Shown here piece after piece: positions 8,889 through 18,173 of a stretch of 39,247 bases of DNA (positions are counted from its first letter, which is position 1; each line of letters opens with the position of its first letter). The notes below the pieces were generated by a model. That model did not search any database. It was not told where the DNA came from and saw only the letters and a list, made by a program, of their open reading frames with translations. Source of the DNA: Bremia lactucae (lineage: Eukaryota > Oomycota > Peronosporomycetes > Peronosporales > Peronosporaceae); NCBI RefSeq assembly GCF_004359215.1, contig NC_090612.1:2988559-3027805 (forward strand), written 5' to 3'. The position numbers and the translations under genes were made by a program.

Positions 8889-9006
8889 NNNNNNNNNNNN
8901 NNNNNNNNNNNNNNNNNNNNNNNNNNNNNNNNNNNNNNNNNNNNNNNNNNNNNNNNNNNNNNNNNNNNNNNNNNNNNNNNNNNNNNNNNNNNNNNNNNNN
9001 NNNNNN
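8889..9006. other. Assembly gap, 118 N
   Basis: Unlike the 100-N placeholders, this gap has an estimated length. The left side is RT and the right side is a gag zinc knuckle, which is not the normal element order, so either two elements meet here or the join is wrong. Confidence 0.95.
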
Positions 9007-9224
9007 ATGCCACTCTCATGGAAATGGGCAATGCAGATGTAGTCTGCTTGAAATGCGGCAAGCGCAGCCATTTGATGGCTTGTTGCTATGTCAGAGTCCC
9101 TGCTGGGGCGAAGACGCCCAGCATGAGGACTCCCTTCCCAAAGGGCGATGACAAGAGCCAGCGTGCGAGACGCATGATTTCTGCATCGACCACTGAGGGG
9201 TCGGGAAATGCAGGAGCGCAGTAG
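9007..9224 (+). pseudogene. gag C-terminal fragment with CCHC knuckle
   Basis: The frame opens out of the N run and ends at 9224. It contains VVCLKCGKRSHLMACCY, a C-x2-C-x4-H-x4-C nucleocapsid knuckle, then a basic and Gly-rich tail. The knuckle differs from the CNRCQKLGHYAHKC type at 2627-2980, so it belongs to another family, perhaps the one whose protease appears at 9815. Only the gag tail is present. In a complete element this would bind the genomic RNA during packaging. Confidence 0.7.
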
Positions 9225-9342
9225 GGGCTGGATGCCCGACTGACGCAGACTATGAAGCTAACCCTAAGGTCAGAGTTATCAAACAAATGGGCAGCATAGT
9301 CTCCGAGGTGCCGAAATTTTTAGACCTCAACTGTAATGAGGC

Positions 9343-9420
9343 ACACATCGGTATAAGAACCGTTGTTGTGGTACATTTACCTTATGGGTAATATACCTTT
9401 ATATCCTATTCAAAAATAGT
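9343..9420 (+). repeat. Dispersed repeat shared with 27020-27095
   Basis: The core gaaccgttgttgtggtacat and flanking bases (cacatcggt before, ttatgggta after) occur here and again at 27024-27066 in the same orientation. It is probably part of another LTR or an untranslated region of a retroelement. The next 380 bases (9421-9800) hold no feature that I recognise. Confidence 0.55.
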
Positions 9421-9814
9421 TACTTACTGAAATCATATCTATTATGGTTAAAAATGTGGTCGCCGCCAGAAAAAAATCAGGCGGCCGAAATCTATTTTTA
9501 AATCAGCTAGGGTAAGGTTTTAGATTAGATAATTAGATAAAGTGCAGTTCCCCTTCTGACCTTAATGCGTTAAGTGCCTTCCTAAGGCTTGCGCATTGAT
9601 CTGTAAGAGATAGAAGCCTTTCTGAGGTATATAGTCTTAGGCACTAGTTGCCACTTGGTCCTACGAACCTCTAAATCCCTTGAACTAGGATTCAGTAAGC
9701 TTTAATAGCTTGTACGACTCCCTGAGTTGTTAAGTTTAAGTTCTATAGAACTAAGAGACTCTATGAGTCTAAAAATCTTCCTCTGACTTTAAGAGCGAGG
9801 TAGCTTCGCTAAAT

Positions 9815-10190
9815 CAATCCTGCTGGTCTATAGCGCTCAAGTACGAGGCTATGACCAGGCGATGACCCTCCTCGTGGATTCGGGGGCATCAAAAATTTTA
9901 TAAACCTCGCGGCTCTTAGATAGAGACCGGCGATGTTTGTGTCGCTTTTTTGCCAGGATAGCAAGCGAGAAATGGCGACCGTTAGTTTTGCAAACGGCGC
10001 GCTCGTTAAGTCTAAGGAAATCAGGTAGAATTTGCCTTCAGCTTTAGTGACTTCTCTTGTAAGGAGAAGTTCACAGTGCTAGGTATGGAGAGTCCGTATG
10101 ACCTCATCCTAGGTATGCCATAGTTGGCAAAACACCAACCATGGATAGACTGGAGTACACGCACATTTGCGAACTCTACGCAGGACACCG
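9815..10190 (+). pseudogene. Aspartic protease of remnant R4
   Basis: VQGYEAMTLLVDSGASKNF gives a retropepsin-like active-site loop with the catalytic Asp intact (DSGA at 9877-9888), unlike the protease at 2241-2540. It breaks at a stop just after that. A second piece in other frames (VSFANGALVKS, then ...LILGMPWLAKHQPW with frame changes) supplies the C-terminal ILG motif near 10105-10145. Several stops make it inactive. From 10190 to 10590 lies a decayed protease-RT linker without recognised motifs. Confidence 0.72.
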
Positions 10191-10589
10191 GAAAAGATGC
10201 GCGGGTGCGATGTGCCTACTATGCAACTGATGTCTTGTCGAACCTAGTTAAGGGGGATGCCAAACGACACCAATTCCTACCCAGCTCGTGGAGACTGGGG
10301 TAGTAAAAAGGGCAATGACAAGAAGTCAAGTGTACCATACTCATGCACAGAGTCGAGAGCTTGTGGCAGTAGACAGCGATCTGACAGGAAGTTAAGCGTC
10401 GCATTAACCTGCACAGTGCCAAGAGCCTGGTGCGGTTACAAGGGGTGCTGTAGCCAGAGTGCAACGGCACTCGTTTCCCAGAAAAAGGTCGTGGTGACTC
10501 GAAGAACGAGAACCCGACAGATTAGGACGATCAAAGGCACGTCTTAGCGAGTGACCTTTGGATCAGTCTCTAATTAAGAGGACGGGCCT

Positions 10590-11653
10590 TCGAACGAGGT
10601 GTTCGACGCCGTCAAAGACGAAATTGCGGAGGCATCCTCAGTTGAGGTGCTCCGGCAAGTCTTTAAATCTGCCGAGGAGATAGTAAATCTCCCAGAGATG
10701 TCGTGGGATCTGTTCCTTGCCAAATTAAAGGAAGGAAATATCCACGTAATAGTCGCACCAGTTCCTGAAGAGAACTTGGTGGACTGTTGCTCGTTGTCCA
10801 CAATGGACGAGAGCGTCCTAGAAACGAAAGAAAGAACAGTTCGCTGCTCAAAGCTGAAATGCCTTGAGAGACAGTCCGTTCTTTGAGGTTCTGTGGAAAC
10901 ATCGCGATGTGTTCCCAGAAGAAGTGCCGAGCCGCCTACCAGCAGATAGGGGCGTCGGGCACGAATCAGACCTCGAACTGGGCACTGGCCGTTGCCTAAA
11001 GAACAAGCCGATTAAATCGATGAGCTCTTCGACAAGCGAGCCAAGGCGGGACATGTACGGAGAGCAAATCGCCTCACTGCAGCCCAAACTTTTGTGTGCG
11101 TAAAGCCCAGGTCGATGGCGCGTGGTTCATGCTTAGAATAAGCTGAACACGGCGACCATACCGGCGCAAACGCCAATCCCCGCCGAAAGATGATTTGTTG
11201 AACTCTATGGGAAAGTCAACTATCTTTATCGCGTTGAATTTGAAGGATGGCTACTATCAGGTACTCATGAGAGAGTCCGATGTAGCCAAAACAGCTGTAA
11301 GTAACCCTAGCGGTATGCTTTGTGAGTGGATTGGGATCCCCCAAAGTTTAAAAAATGCACTAGCGACATTCAACTGAGTGGTGGCTCACGCGATGCGTCA
11401 GCACCGTGGCTTTGCGCCCCATTACTTTGACGACGTATTCGTGCATAGTAAGGCCGAGGACGGGCTGAGCGCAATAGAGTCGCACAAGCGTCATTTAGAC
11501 GCTGTGTTGCAGGCTTTAAAGGACGCCCAATTGTACTTTAACTTGCAAAAGTGCGGCATAGGGGTCCCCGAGATATCTGTACTGGACTGCATCGTAGGTA
11601 CACACTGTGTTCGAGCTGACTCAGACAAGGTTAAATCGGTAAATGAATGGTAA
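10590..11653 (+). pseudogene. Reverse transcriptase of remnant R4
   Basis: The linker and RT N-terminus at 10599-11110 match 8290-8888 closely but carry frameshifts near 10830 and again around 10985-11110. The palm is open at 11195-11377 (MGKSTIFIALNLKDGYYQVL, where the first catalytic Asp is changed to Asn: ALNLKDG for the usual xxDLxxG). After a TGA stop at 11375-11377 it continues to the catalytic YFDD at 11423-11434 (APHYFDDVFVHSK) and the thumb (LYFNLQKCGIGVPEISVLDC). It stops at 11653. RNase H is absent. Confidence 0.83.
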
Positions 11654-11765
11654 ATCTCACGACATGTAAGGGATTTGCGCCAATTCCTAGGGATTGCTAA
11701 TTGCTTGCATAAGTATAACAAATAATTCAGAGTGAGCTGAAACTTTATCTGACCTACTACACGGG

Positions 11766-12260
11766 GTGCCCGAGTCCAAAGTATCGGACCGGGATCCACG
11801 TTTTACGTCTGGTTTTTACCGACATGTGTTTGCGCTGCTAGGTAGCAAGCTCCACATGTCGACCGCAAATCATCCCCACACCGAGGGGCAGACAGATCGC
11901 GCCAATCGGGTTGTGATGGATGTCTTACGCACGACAGCGACTCCAAAAGAATGGACCAAACAATTGCCCTTTGTGAAGTTCGCTATAAATAACAGTGTCC
12001 ACGCCAGTACGGGTGAGACACCGTTTTATATTAACGGGCTACTCCATCTTCGGACGCCAGTCTCGTTTGTGCGCAGCCTGAGTCTTAGTGGGGGAGGGGC
12101 CCTCACTATGCTCGGTGCGAAAGAGGAACATAGTTTCGTCAATATGACGATGACCCGCGAGGTTATCATCTCAACGACAGAGACTTTCCCTAGTGACCCT
12201 GCCAGGTTAGCACTGGTCAATAAAATATGTCCTATGACCGACCTCTCGGAAGTGTCATAG
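11766..12260 (+). pseudogene. Integrase core fragment of remnant R4
   Basis: Open frame of 164 codons with VSDRDPRFTSGFYRHVFALL (second catalytic Asp) and HPHTEGQTDRANR (catalytic Glu), then FAINNSVHASTGETPFYING, all typical of gypsy integrase. The first catalytic Asp, the zinc-binding domain and the C-terminal domain are missing. The upstream border is a deletion joint with the RT remnant. The frame ends in a natural-looking but premature stop. The following stretch 12261-12954 has no feature that I recognise and is probably decayed element sequence. Confidence 0.82.
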
Positions 12261-13399
12261 GCGAGGTCCGTACGTATTGACGTGCCCGGCTTGTTGACTG
12301 CTTATTAAAAGGAGCAGCTGAGGCCTCTTCGCTAGTCTTAAATGGACTAGCAGAAGTAGCGTAGTGAGAAGAAACAGGGGAGTACAGTACCGCTCATGAT
12401 TTCTTTCACACACAAGCGAGCGAAATTAATTCGCTGCGACCGCTATTTTATCGCATCGGAATGCGGATGAATGCGGCGCATGAATTTCGCCTCGTATTGG
12501 TCGGGCGTTTTATTTTAACGCAACACGACCGGCATCGGGAAAATACGCCCAAGCTATTTTTTCTGAGCCTTCTAGATTTACAGACGCCATAATAATTATG
12601 ATCCTTTAGAATAGCGCGCTCTAGGAGCGACGCTGTTGGCGTTTTTACACGAAGTTATTTAGATGGAAGGGGCATAAGTGATATGCCTCCGTCACATAGC
12701 CACGTTGGATACGACTGGCTTGTGACATTGACTTAGCACTTTCACGTCTCGTCGACGGAGCTTAAGGCTCAGAATCCTCTATGTCAGAACCATTAAGGAT
12801 AATGGTCTGAGAAATAGACGTTGTGGTTTTACCCGACGGAGAAGCAGCTGCGCCTATATGAGCAGCGCTCGCATGTATGGTCTCTGCGCTAGCCAGCGCA
12901 GACGACGAGATACTAGACACGATTGGGCGGTGCGAAAGGAGGCACTATATATAATTTGATATAAACATGTTAAAGCTAGTAGATAAAAGATCGTTATGTA
13001 GGAACTTAATATATTAACACAGTTAACTTTTCCGTGTACTAAAGCCTTACTATTGACCTATAGTACCTCTGACTTCTTAGCCACTTAACAACCTTCTCTG
13101 CACGTCTTGAACGTAAATTACTTGGAAGCACCTCACCGTCTCTTCTCTGCATTTTGTGAGCGTATAGTATTTTGAGGCATTTCAATTTCATTGTTAGCAG
13201 AGCAAATTGGCTAGTACTGAAGCACTACAAGCGAAAGGCGCCTCGTTAAACCTGGTAGCACTTCGGGGTTTATTCAACGGCCGCGCACATTTCATCCACA
13301 TGGACACGTTGAATGAAGTAGAAGGGAGCTCTCTGGCCCTTGAAGAAAGCTTCCACGCAACGCGTGAGAGGTTCACTTACTTGTGGTCTCGAATGGACA

Positions 13400-13670
13400 G
13401 CAGTCGACCGCGTTCGTTCGGCCGTACGCAGGCGCAATGTTGAACGCTTTACGAAAAGACTAACGTTATACGTCAATCGCCAAGGTCATACAATATGAAC
13501 TCGACGCGGCCAGAGAAAAAGTAAGCTCGCTGAACCAGCAAGGATCAAAAAACGCAGAGGTGTAGAGAGAACATGGTGCTCAATAGTTATAACTTTTGAT
13601 ACTTTCATCTTAGCGAGGAGAAGCTTTCGCGTCGACCCAAAACCTTAAAAATCGAAACCTCAAAGTTCTA
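13400..13670 (+). pseudogene. gag N-terminal remnant of R5
   Basis: The stretch SIAKVIQYELDAAREKVS, then SLNQQGSKNAEV (about 13470-13565), mirrors IAKFIQHELDEMEEKVALLN and NQQGSQ of the gag copies at 3457-3684 and 19600-19882. The counterpart of RRPETLKIDISK appears near 13635-13665 (RRPKTLKIETSKF) after stops. The similarity shows it is the same family in a far more decayed state. Confidence 0.7.
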
Positions 13671-13779
13671 GGTTGTCGAAGGCGACTAGTTGCGAAGATG
13701 AATTGCGGTATCGGAATCGATCACAGCAGAAGGATGTGATCGTGCTTTTGCCGTCGACGCTATGCGCTATCCCGTCAAC

Positions 13780-14480
13780 TAATGTCGAATTGAGATTTCC
13801 GGTTTGCAGCGGAGTTCAGGCAATCTGTGTTCGAATCACTAAAACACGGTTCAAAATATTAACTTTGACCAATCTGAAAACAGATAGTCAGACAGGAGTG
13901 GAAATCATAGATACTTTGAGAATACGTCCACTCGTTAACGAGTTGGAGCGTGTTCTTGCCGATGACAGAATTTGACATCACAATTCGGTGCATGCATCAA
14001 CAATGCTTACACCGTTCTTCGTGAATGGTTCACGCCATCCACGCATACGCGCTTTTAAAGTGTATTTTGGTACAAGGAGGGCTCGCTCGAGCAAATACCG
14101 ATATGGGTCGCTTTTTACACAATTATGTAACAGTCAATGCGAAGGATACCGATGTTGGTCCATATAATGTTTGAGAAGCCAAACTCAGTAATAGCAATAA
14201 GGCTATTGCTGACTTTAATAATAAAGATGCTGATATACTCAGAATCAGCAACAATAATACTAGCGAGAACAGTACTGCTTTCACTAAACAGGAGAATGAT
14301 ATCTCCACAATGCGAACCGAGCGCACTTAATACAAAATTAAACTGATTCGGCATATAAATGACTGCTGGCTCGAAAAGCAGCGGTGCGTTTCCTGCAGGA
14401 ATTCATCGCTGACGCGGTGGGCCGACAAAAACGGAACTCTGAAAAATACAGGAGCAAATGTTGTTTTATTTAACTTGGTC
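13780..14480 (+). pseudogene. Integrase core and linker remnant of R5
   Basis: Frames shift repeatedly, but the landmarks follow the integrase of copy R2 in order: the region around 13800-13870, the HASTMLTPFFVNGSRHPR stretch at about 13990-14045, an Asn/Asp-rich acidic linker (14190-14330) and the ADKNGTLKNTGANV part at 14420-14465 that corresponds to 7354-7400. In this copy the linker and the tail are joined without the 1.1-kb insertion seen in R2, which is what defines that insertion. Confidence 0.65.
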
Positions 14481-14572
14481 CATCAAACCCTTCGCAACGA
14501 GCTGGCATTAGCTCGTCATGTGATTTCATCGTTGAAGTATGAAGTGAATTGTCTAGTTCGAGATTATTAATC

Positions 14573-15000
14573 TCAAACCCAGGCCATCGGTCTTTGGCGG
14601 ATGCCTTGGACCGTACCGGTGTGATTCGGAACCGGAAGAAGCCTTGTATTGATAGTACGGGCGGAGACGTCCGATGTAAACGTAGGATATGAACGCATCC
14701 TGCGTTTATTGCTCAAATTTTCCCGCAGGCGCTTTTGCAAATCAGCAGGAGCGAATTTACGTTCAACTTTGCTGAAGAAGTCATCCACGTTTGTGAAAAC
14801 TGTTTTTGGAGCACATACCACTAAGCAGCTTCTTGCTCCAATGTTCCACCTTATTCGGCAAGTATTCCTTGAGAAAGCACCTGAATCTTCCAGTTCGCTC
14901 CTCTGGCAAGGAAGTACTGCTCCACTTGCCTCTTGTAGAGGTGAAATGATTCGTTCAATCTACCTCAATACATCGGAAGTTTCACATCTTTTAGCTAATT
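14573..15000 (-). pseudogene. Minus-strand retroelement scrap: gag-like piece fused to integrase tail
   Basis: On the minus strand, 14573-14720 encodes RRMRSYPTFTSDVSARTI, which resembles the integrase C-terminal RRMRTHPTFYVGRLRP of 7540-7610. Upstream of it (14720-15000) are frame-shifted pieces such as KRQVEQYFLARGANWKIQVL and FTNVDDFFSKVERKFAPADL that look like the capsid region of an LTR-element gag. The two parts do not normally adjoin, so this is a rearranged remnant. Assignment of the gag-like piece is tentative. From 15000 to 15765 I see only decayed sequence without a supported gene. Confidence 0.45.
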
Positions 15001-15767
15001 TCTAAAAGCTGTTTCGACTTTTAAAACTGCTCTAACAGATAAGCTTATTTTTAATTGTTGCAACCATCGATTGCAGCAGCTGTGCATGCTGATCGGAAGT
15101 CATCAGGTTGGACATTATGGAACTAATACGTATATCAAATGATATTGACGATTAGTCCAATATTCGTGGTGGATCTAGGGTCTTGTTGCTTCTCTTGACA
15201 ATTTTTGGTCCGGGTTACAAAGACTTTTTCGACTTGGCAGTCGGTTGGTGAGCAAGCACGACTTTGTAACCTGGTGGCCCAGAACAAGGGACTCGGATAG
15301 TTTTACTATGGTGCTTTTGCGATCTTGCGCGAGAGGCGCAGACTCAGTGCTCTGGAAGATGAGCAAGCCATTTGCTCGCGCAAGTAAACGAGCCTAGATG
15401 TGTTTGCGCAAGTCACAGCGTTGTGCCGTGTCCAGGTGTTTCGCGAAGCAGACAAGAATGCGGCTAGTGCGACGGCTCGATTCCAGCAGATCTGCGCGGC
15501 ACTTGTCGGCTGCATCCGGATTTCTCTGGGAAAGATGCGCGAGCGAGTCGTAGATGTTGAATTTTGTAGCTTGCTTACGCGGGTGAAGGGTCATGACCGA
15601 ATTACTGGCCTTCCGTTCACCGAATTAACTTATTACCGAAACGAGACAATTTATAGCCACTTAAGACTTCGATCTCGATAACGGTCGCAGTAATAATGGC
15701 CCGGTAGAATTTACAGCCAATGCCCTCAAAAATATTGGGACTTACGAATGGGCTCTCCTAATCACTG

Positions 15768-15842
15768 CCTTAAGCGGCGACGGCGGTGCTGCAGGGGCGG
15801 CGAGCACGGCGGTGACGGCAGGGACGGTGGAGACCGCGAGGA
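15768..15842. repeat. GC-rich GGC/GGT triplet-like patch
   Basis: A run of ggcgac, ggcggtgct, ggggcggcg, acggcggtg and acggcaggg units makes a 75-base low-complexity stretch in otherwise AT-leaning DNA. It could form G-rich structure on the plus strand. It has no stop in one frame, but no gene context. Confidence 0.5.
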
Positions 15843-15894
15843 CTAACAAGTGCTACCAAATGTGGAGACTTGTGCTTAACTTGGTATACTTAAA

Positions 15895-16135
15895 ACTGAA
15901 ATACATCTAGCCCTTAGTTCGCTAACCAGCTGTAAACGTAAACAAAGAGAGAGACACAGATAAGATTTCAATTGCATGTTAAATATTAGTTCAGAAAGTA
16001 GAGATACATAATTATATTAATATAGTTTTCATTTAACCCTCTTTAAGCTAGTTGCCTTAAAGAAAAAATCTTCCTCTGCACGTACTAATGCACGTGAAGT
16101 GACGCAAGGTGCCACTCGCAACTGAAGCCTATCCT
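15895..16135 (+). repeat. Type A LTR, 3' portion, plus orientation
   Basis: The sequence from aaagagagagacacagataa through ttaaccctctttaagc to cttcctctgcacgtac matches the reverse of 20090-20290. The 5' half is absent. From 16136 to 16849 no supported gene is seen. An ORF on the minus strand at 16397-16603 has no recognised motif. Confidence 0.6.
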
Positions 16136-16849
16136 TCTAGAAGCTTCATAGTGGAGCTTTCTTAGATATAAAGACATAGCTAGCCATATTCAAAGGGTCC
16201 CAAATTATCGGGTAGTTTTGGGAATGGCTATAATATTTTCAGACAGGTTTCGACATAGGCTTATCCAATGTCCTTTCTTGGAATAAATGCCGCGCTGGGA
16301 GTGCTATGAAATAAGCCTGCATATGCGTGTGCAATGCACCAAATGCCGTTAAATTTCTTGACAAAGGATTGTGAAGTCAATATTCCACCGACGTCATCAG
16401 CTTCGCGACTGCGCTAAAATTCGCATCGATGGTGGTGAATCAAATCCGAGGCAACTATCACTTTCGTTGGGCAAAAGAGATACTCGGTGGTGGCACATGC
16501 AGTAGACTACCACGTACTTGCTCGATGTAGCTTCTTTTGTCAAGCCGCCGGGTACGTACGGCACGACAGAGCACGTACCGAGAATAATAGGATCACCTAG
16601 CATGCATATGAGTAGGTCTAGCGGATGTCACCGTCTGACGTCATCGTCTGACGACTTATAAGGAAAAAATAAGGATTTTCTTGGCGAAAGAAATATTGGA
16701 GATCAGGTCAAAGGCTTGCGCCAACTTGCGCAACAACTATTTTCACGCAATCATAACGGCCTTTTTTCGTAAACTCATGAAAAAGCGTTTAAAATCAAGC
16801 GGTCCTACGAAGATGATCCAAACTCAATAATTCGCTTCTGTTTTTTACA

Positions 16850-17044
16850 ATGAACGCATTGGACCCTTCGCTCGTCGTCTTTCTTGCAGATGATGGCATT
16901 CCAGCACGTCGTTTACACGTTCACCGCTTCAGTTTTATTGTTGACCATTTCATTGTGAAAGTCCTTTGCTGTATTTCCTTGGACGTCTTTCTTTCCGTTA
17001 ACTTTCAAGTACGTAAGGAGCGAATGGGATCCTGCGAAACATGA
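16850..17044 (+). CDS. Unrecognised 64-aa ORF next to a retroelement junction
   Basis: The ORF opens at an ATG (MNALDPSLVVFLADDGIPA) and stops at 17042-17044, about where sequence related to the minus-strand element R6 begins (recognisable from roughly 17090). It has a hydrophobic segment (IVKVLCCISLDVFLSV) but no motif I recognise. It may be the first exon of a host gene cut by the element or chance. Kept only because it borders the junction. Confidence 0.15.
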   Translation: MNALDPSLVVFLADDGIPARRLHVHRFSFIVDHFIVKVLCCISLDVFLSVNFQVRKERMGSCET

Positions 17045-17059
17045 AAGGGCACGAAACTC

Positions 17060-17884
17060 TCATCAGTCTTACGAGCCTACTACACCGAGCCTTATTGTCG
17101 AGTGCCTTTGTCCTTAGGCAACTCCCATGGAACTGCTTCAGGGAGTACATCCTGAATTTAATCAAAGCCTTGTATTAGGATTGTCTTAAGTGACTCCTAG
17201 GATTGAGTAATATAGATCTCATCCAAGCCTTCACAACGAGGACACTTTCGTCCATAGAGTCATCCTCATCGTCGGAACCGAACGTGCTGCAGCGAATGCT
17301 ACCAGCACGTCTACTCGAATGAGCCCCCTCATTTGAAGGCTCATAGTCAGCCGCCTGACGATGATCAGGCGACAGTTCTATTCTCCCCGAGTCGACCATT
17401 TCGTCCGACTCGCATTCGTAGTCGACCTCTAAAGAGGGGTTGATGAGCTGCTGAGAACCCGTTCGTTCTCTGCAAAAGTTACCGATGACCGTATATCGGT
17501 TACATATTCGTCCTCTGTGACGAGTACGCAGATCTGCTTGATTCTACCACTTGCAGATCTCTCAAGAACCGCTTGGGTTCTAAAGTTGGTAATTGAGTTA
17601 TTCTCAAAGTTAACTTCGGAGACGCATACAGATCAAGAGTATAAGCGCCTACTTTTGATCCGTCATTAACCAAGACATTCAATGTCTCGGTTTCTTCCTG
17701 GGAGATATCCACAAGCTGCCGAGAAATCAATCCCTCGGGAAGCTGAAGTCTAGTCACTGCAGCATTAACTATTTGAGAAGATTTCTCCTCAAGTAAGTAA
17801 GGACTTATTCCCTCAACGTCTTCCGAGTTTGAATGCGTTATCACAATTGGGTCCTCTACAATCGACTCTCTACTCGACCTGGGA
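17060..17884 (-). pseudogene. pol linker of copy R6
   Basis: Open pieces lie at 17500-17884 (ending in LEPKRFLRDL and related text) and 17175-17399 (an acidic SDDEDDSMDESVLVV stretch). They align by position and wording with the linker of copy R1 (1406-2222). No enzymatic motif is present, and the reverse transcriptase that should follow is missing. Confidence 0.65.
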
Positions 17885-18170
17885 TCATCGTGTTGTCCCT
17901 TGGGGCAACCGGTATACTCCTCGAATGTCGCCCATCCTCGTTGGAGGGAAGTCGCGCTCAACATGTTTGAGCCTACGACCCTCAAGCGACTGGCGACGAA
18001 TAATGTTATTCGACGTTCCACAGTCCACTCGGGCTCTAAGTGACAAATCATTTGTCACTTTTAATTTCAAGGTGATGAGGGATACCTCATCACCAGGTGC
18101 AGAGATACATAATGATTGTGTGTCTGGAGCAACTTTGGTCAAGAAATTTGCAAATTCTGTTGAAGTTGCT
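17885..18170 (-). pseudogene. Aspartic protease of copy R6, truncated
   Basis: KVTNDLSLRARVDCGTSNNI carries the active-site loop with the catalytic Asp present (VDCGTS) but Thr where Ala is usual. After DFPPTRM the sequence jumps to unrelated linker, so the second half of the domain, including the ILG motif seen at 2241-2540 in R1, is deleted. Gag and protease are also out of frame because of a one-base change near 18240-18270. Confidence 0.8.
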
Positions 18171-18173
18171 GGA

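Larger units (their letters stand above)
9800..12260 (+). mobile_element. Ty3/gypsy remnant R4: protease, RT and integrase with internal deletion
   Basis: The domain order protease, RT, integrase on the plus strand is that of Ty3/gypsy, but sequence from the RT thumb to the integrase zinc-binding domain is missing: RT ends near 11653 and the integrase core begins at about 11766. Stops and frameshifts are present in every part. Its pol linker and RT N-terminus are a near-duplicate of 8290-8888. No flanking LTR pair could be set. Confidence 0.8.
12955..14480 (+). mobile_element. Ty3/gypsy remnant R5: LTR piece, gag N-terminus, integrase
   Basis: An LTR-like stretch near 12990-13090 (gaacttaatatattaacaca matches the type A LTR middle part) is followed by a degenerate gag N-terminus and then directly by an integrase core and linker, all on the plus strand. 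Protease, RT and RNase H are deleted. The ORF at 13207-13443 lies between LTR and gag and is not recognised. Confidence 0.65.
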
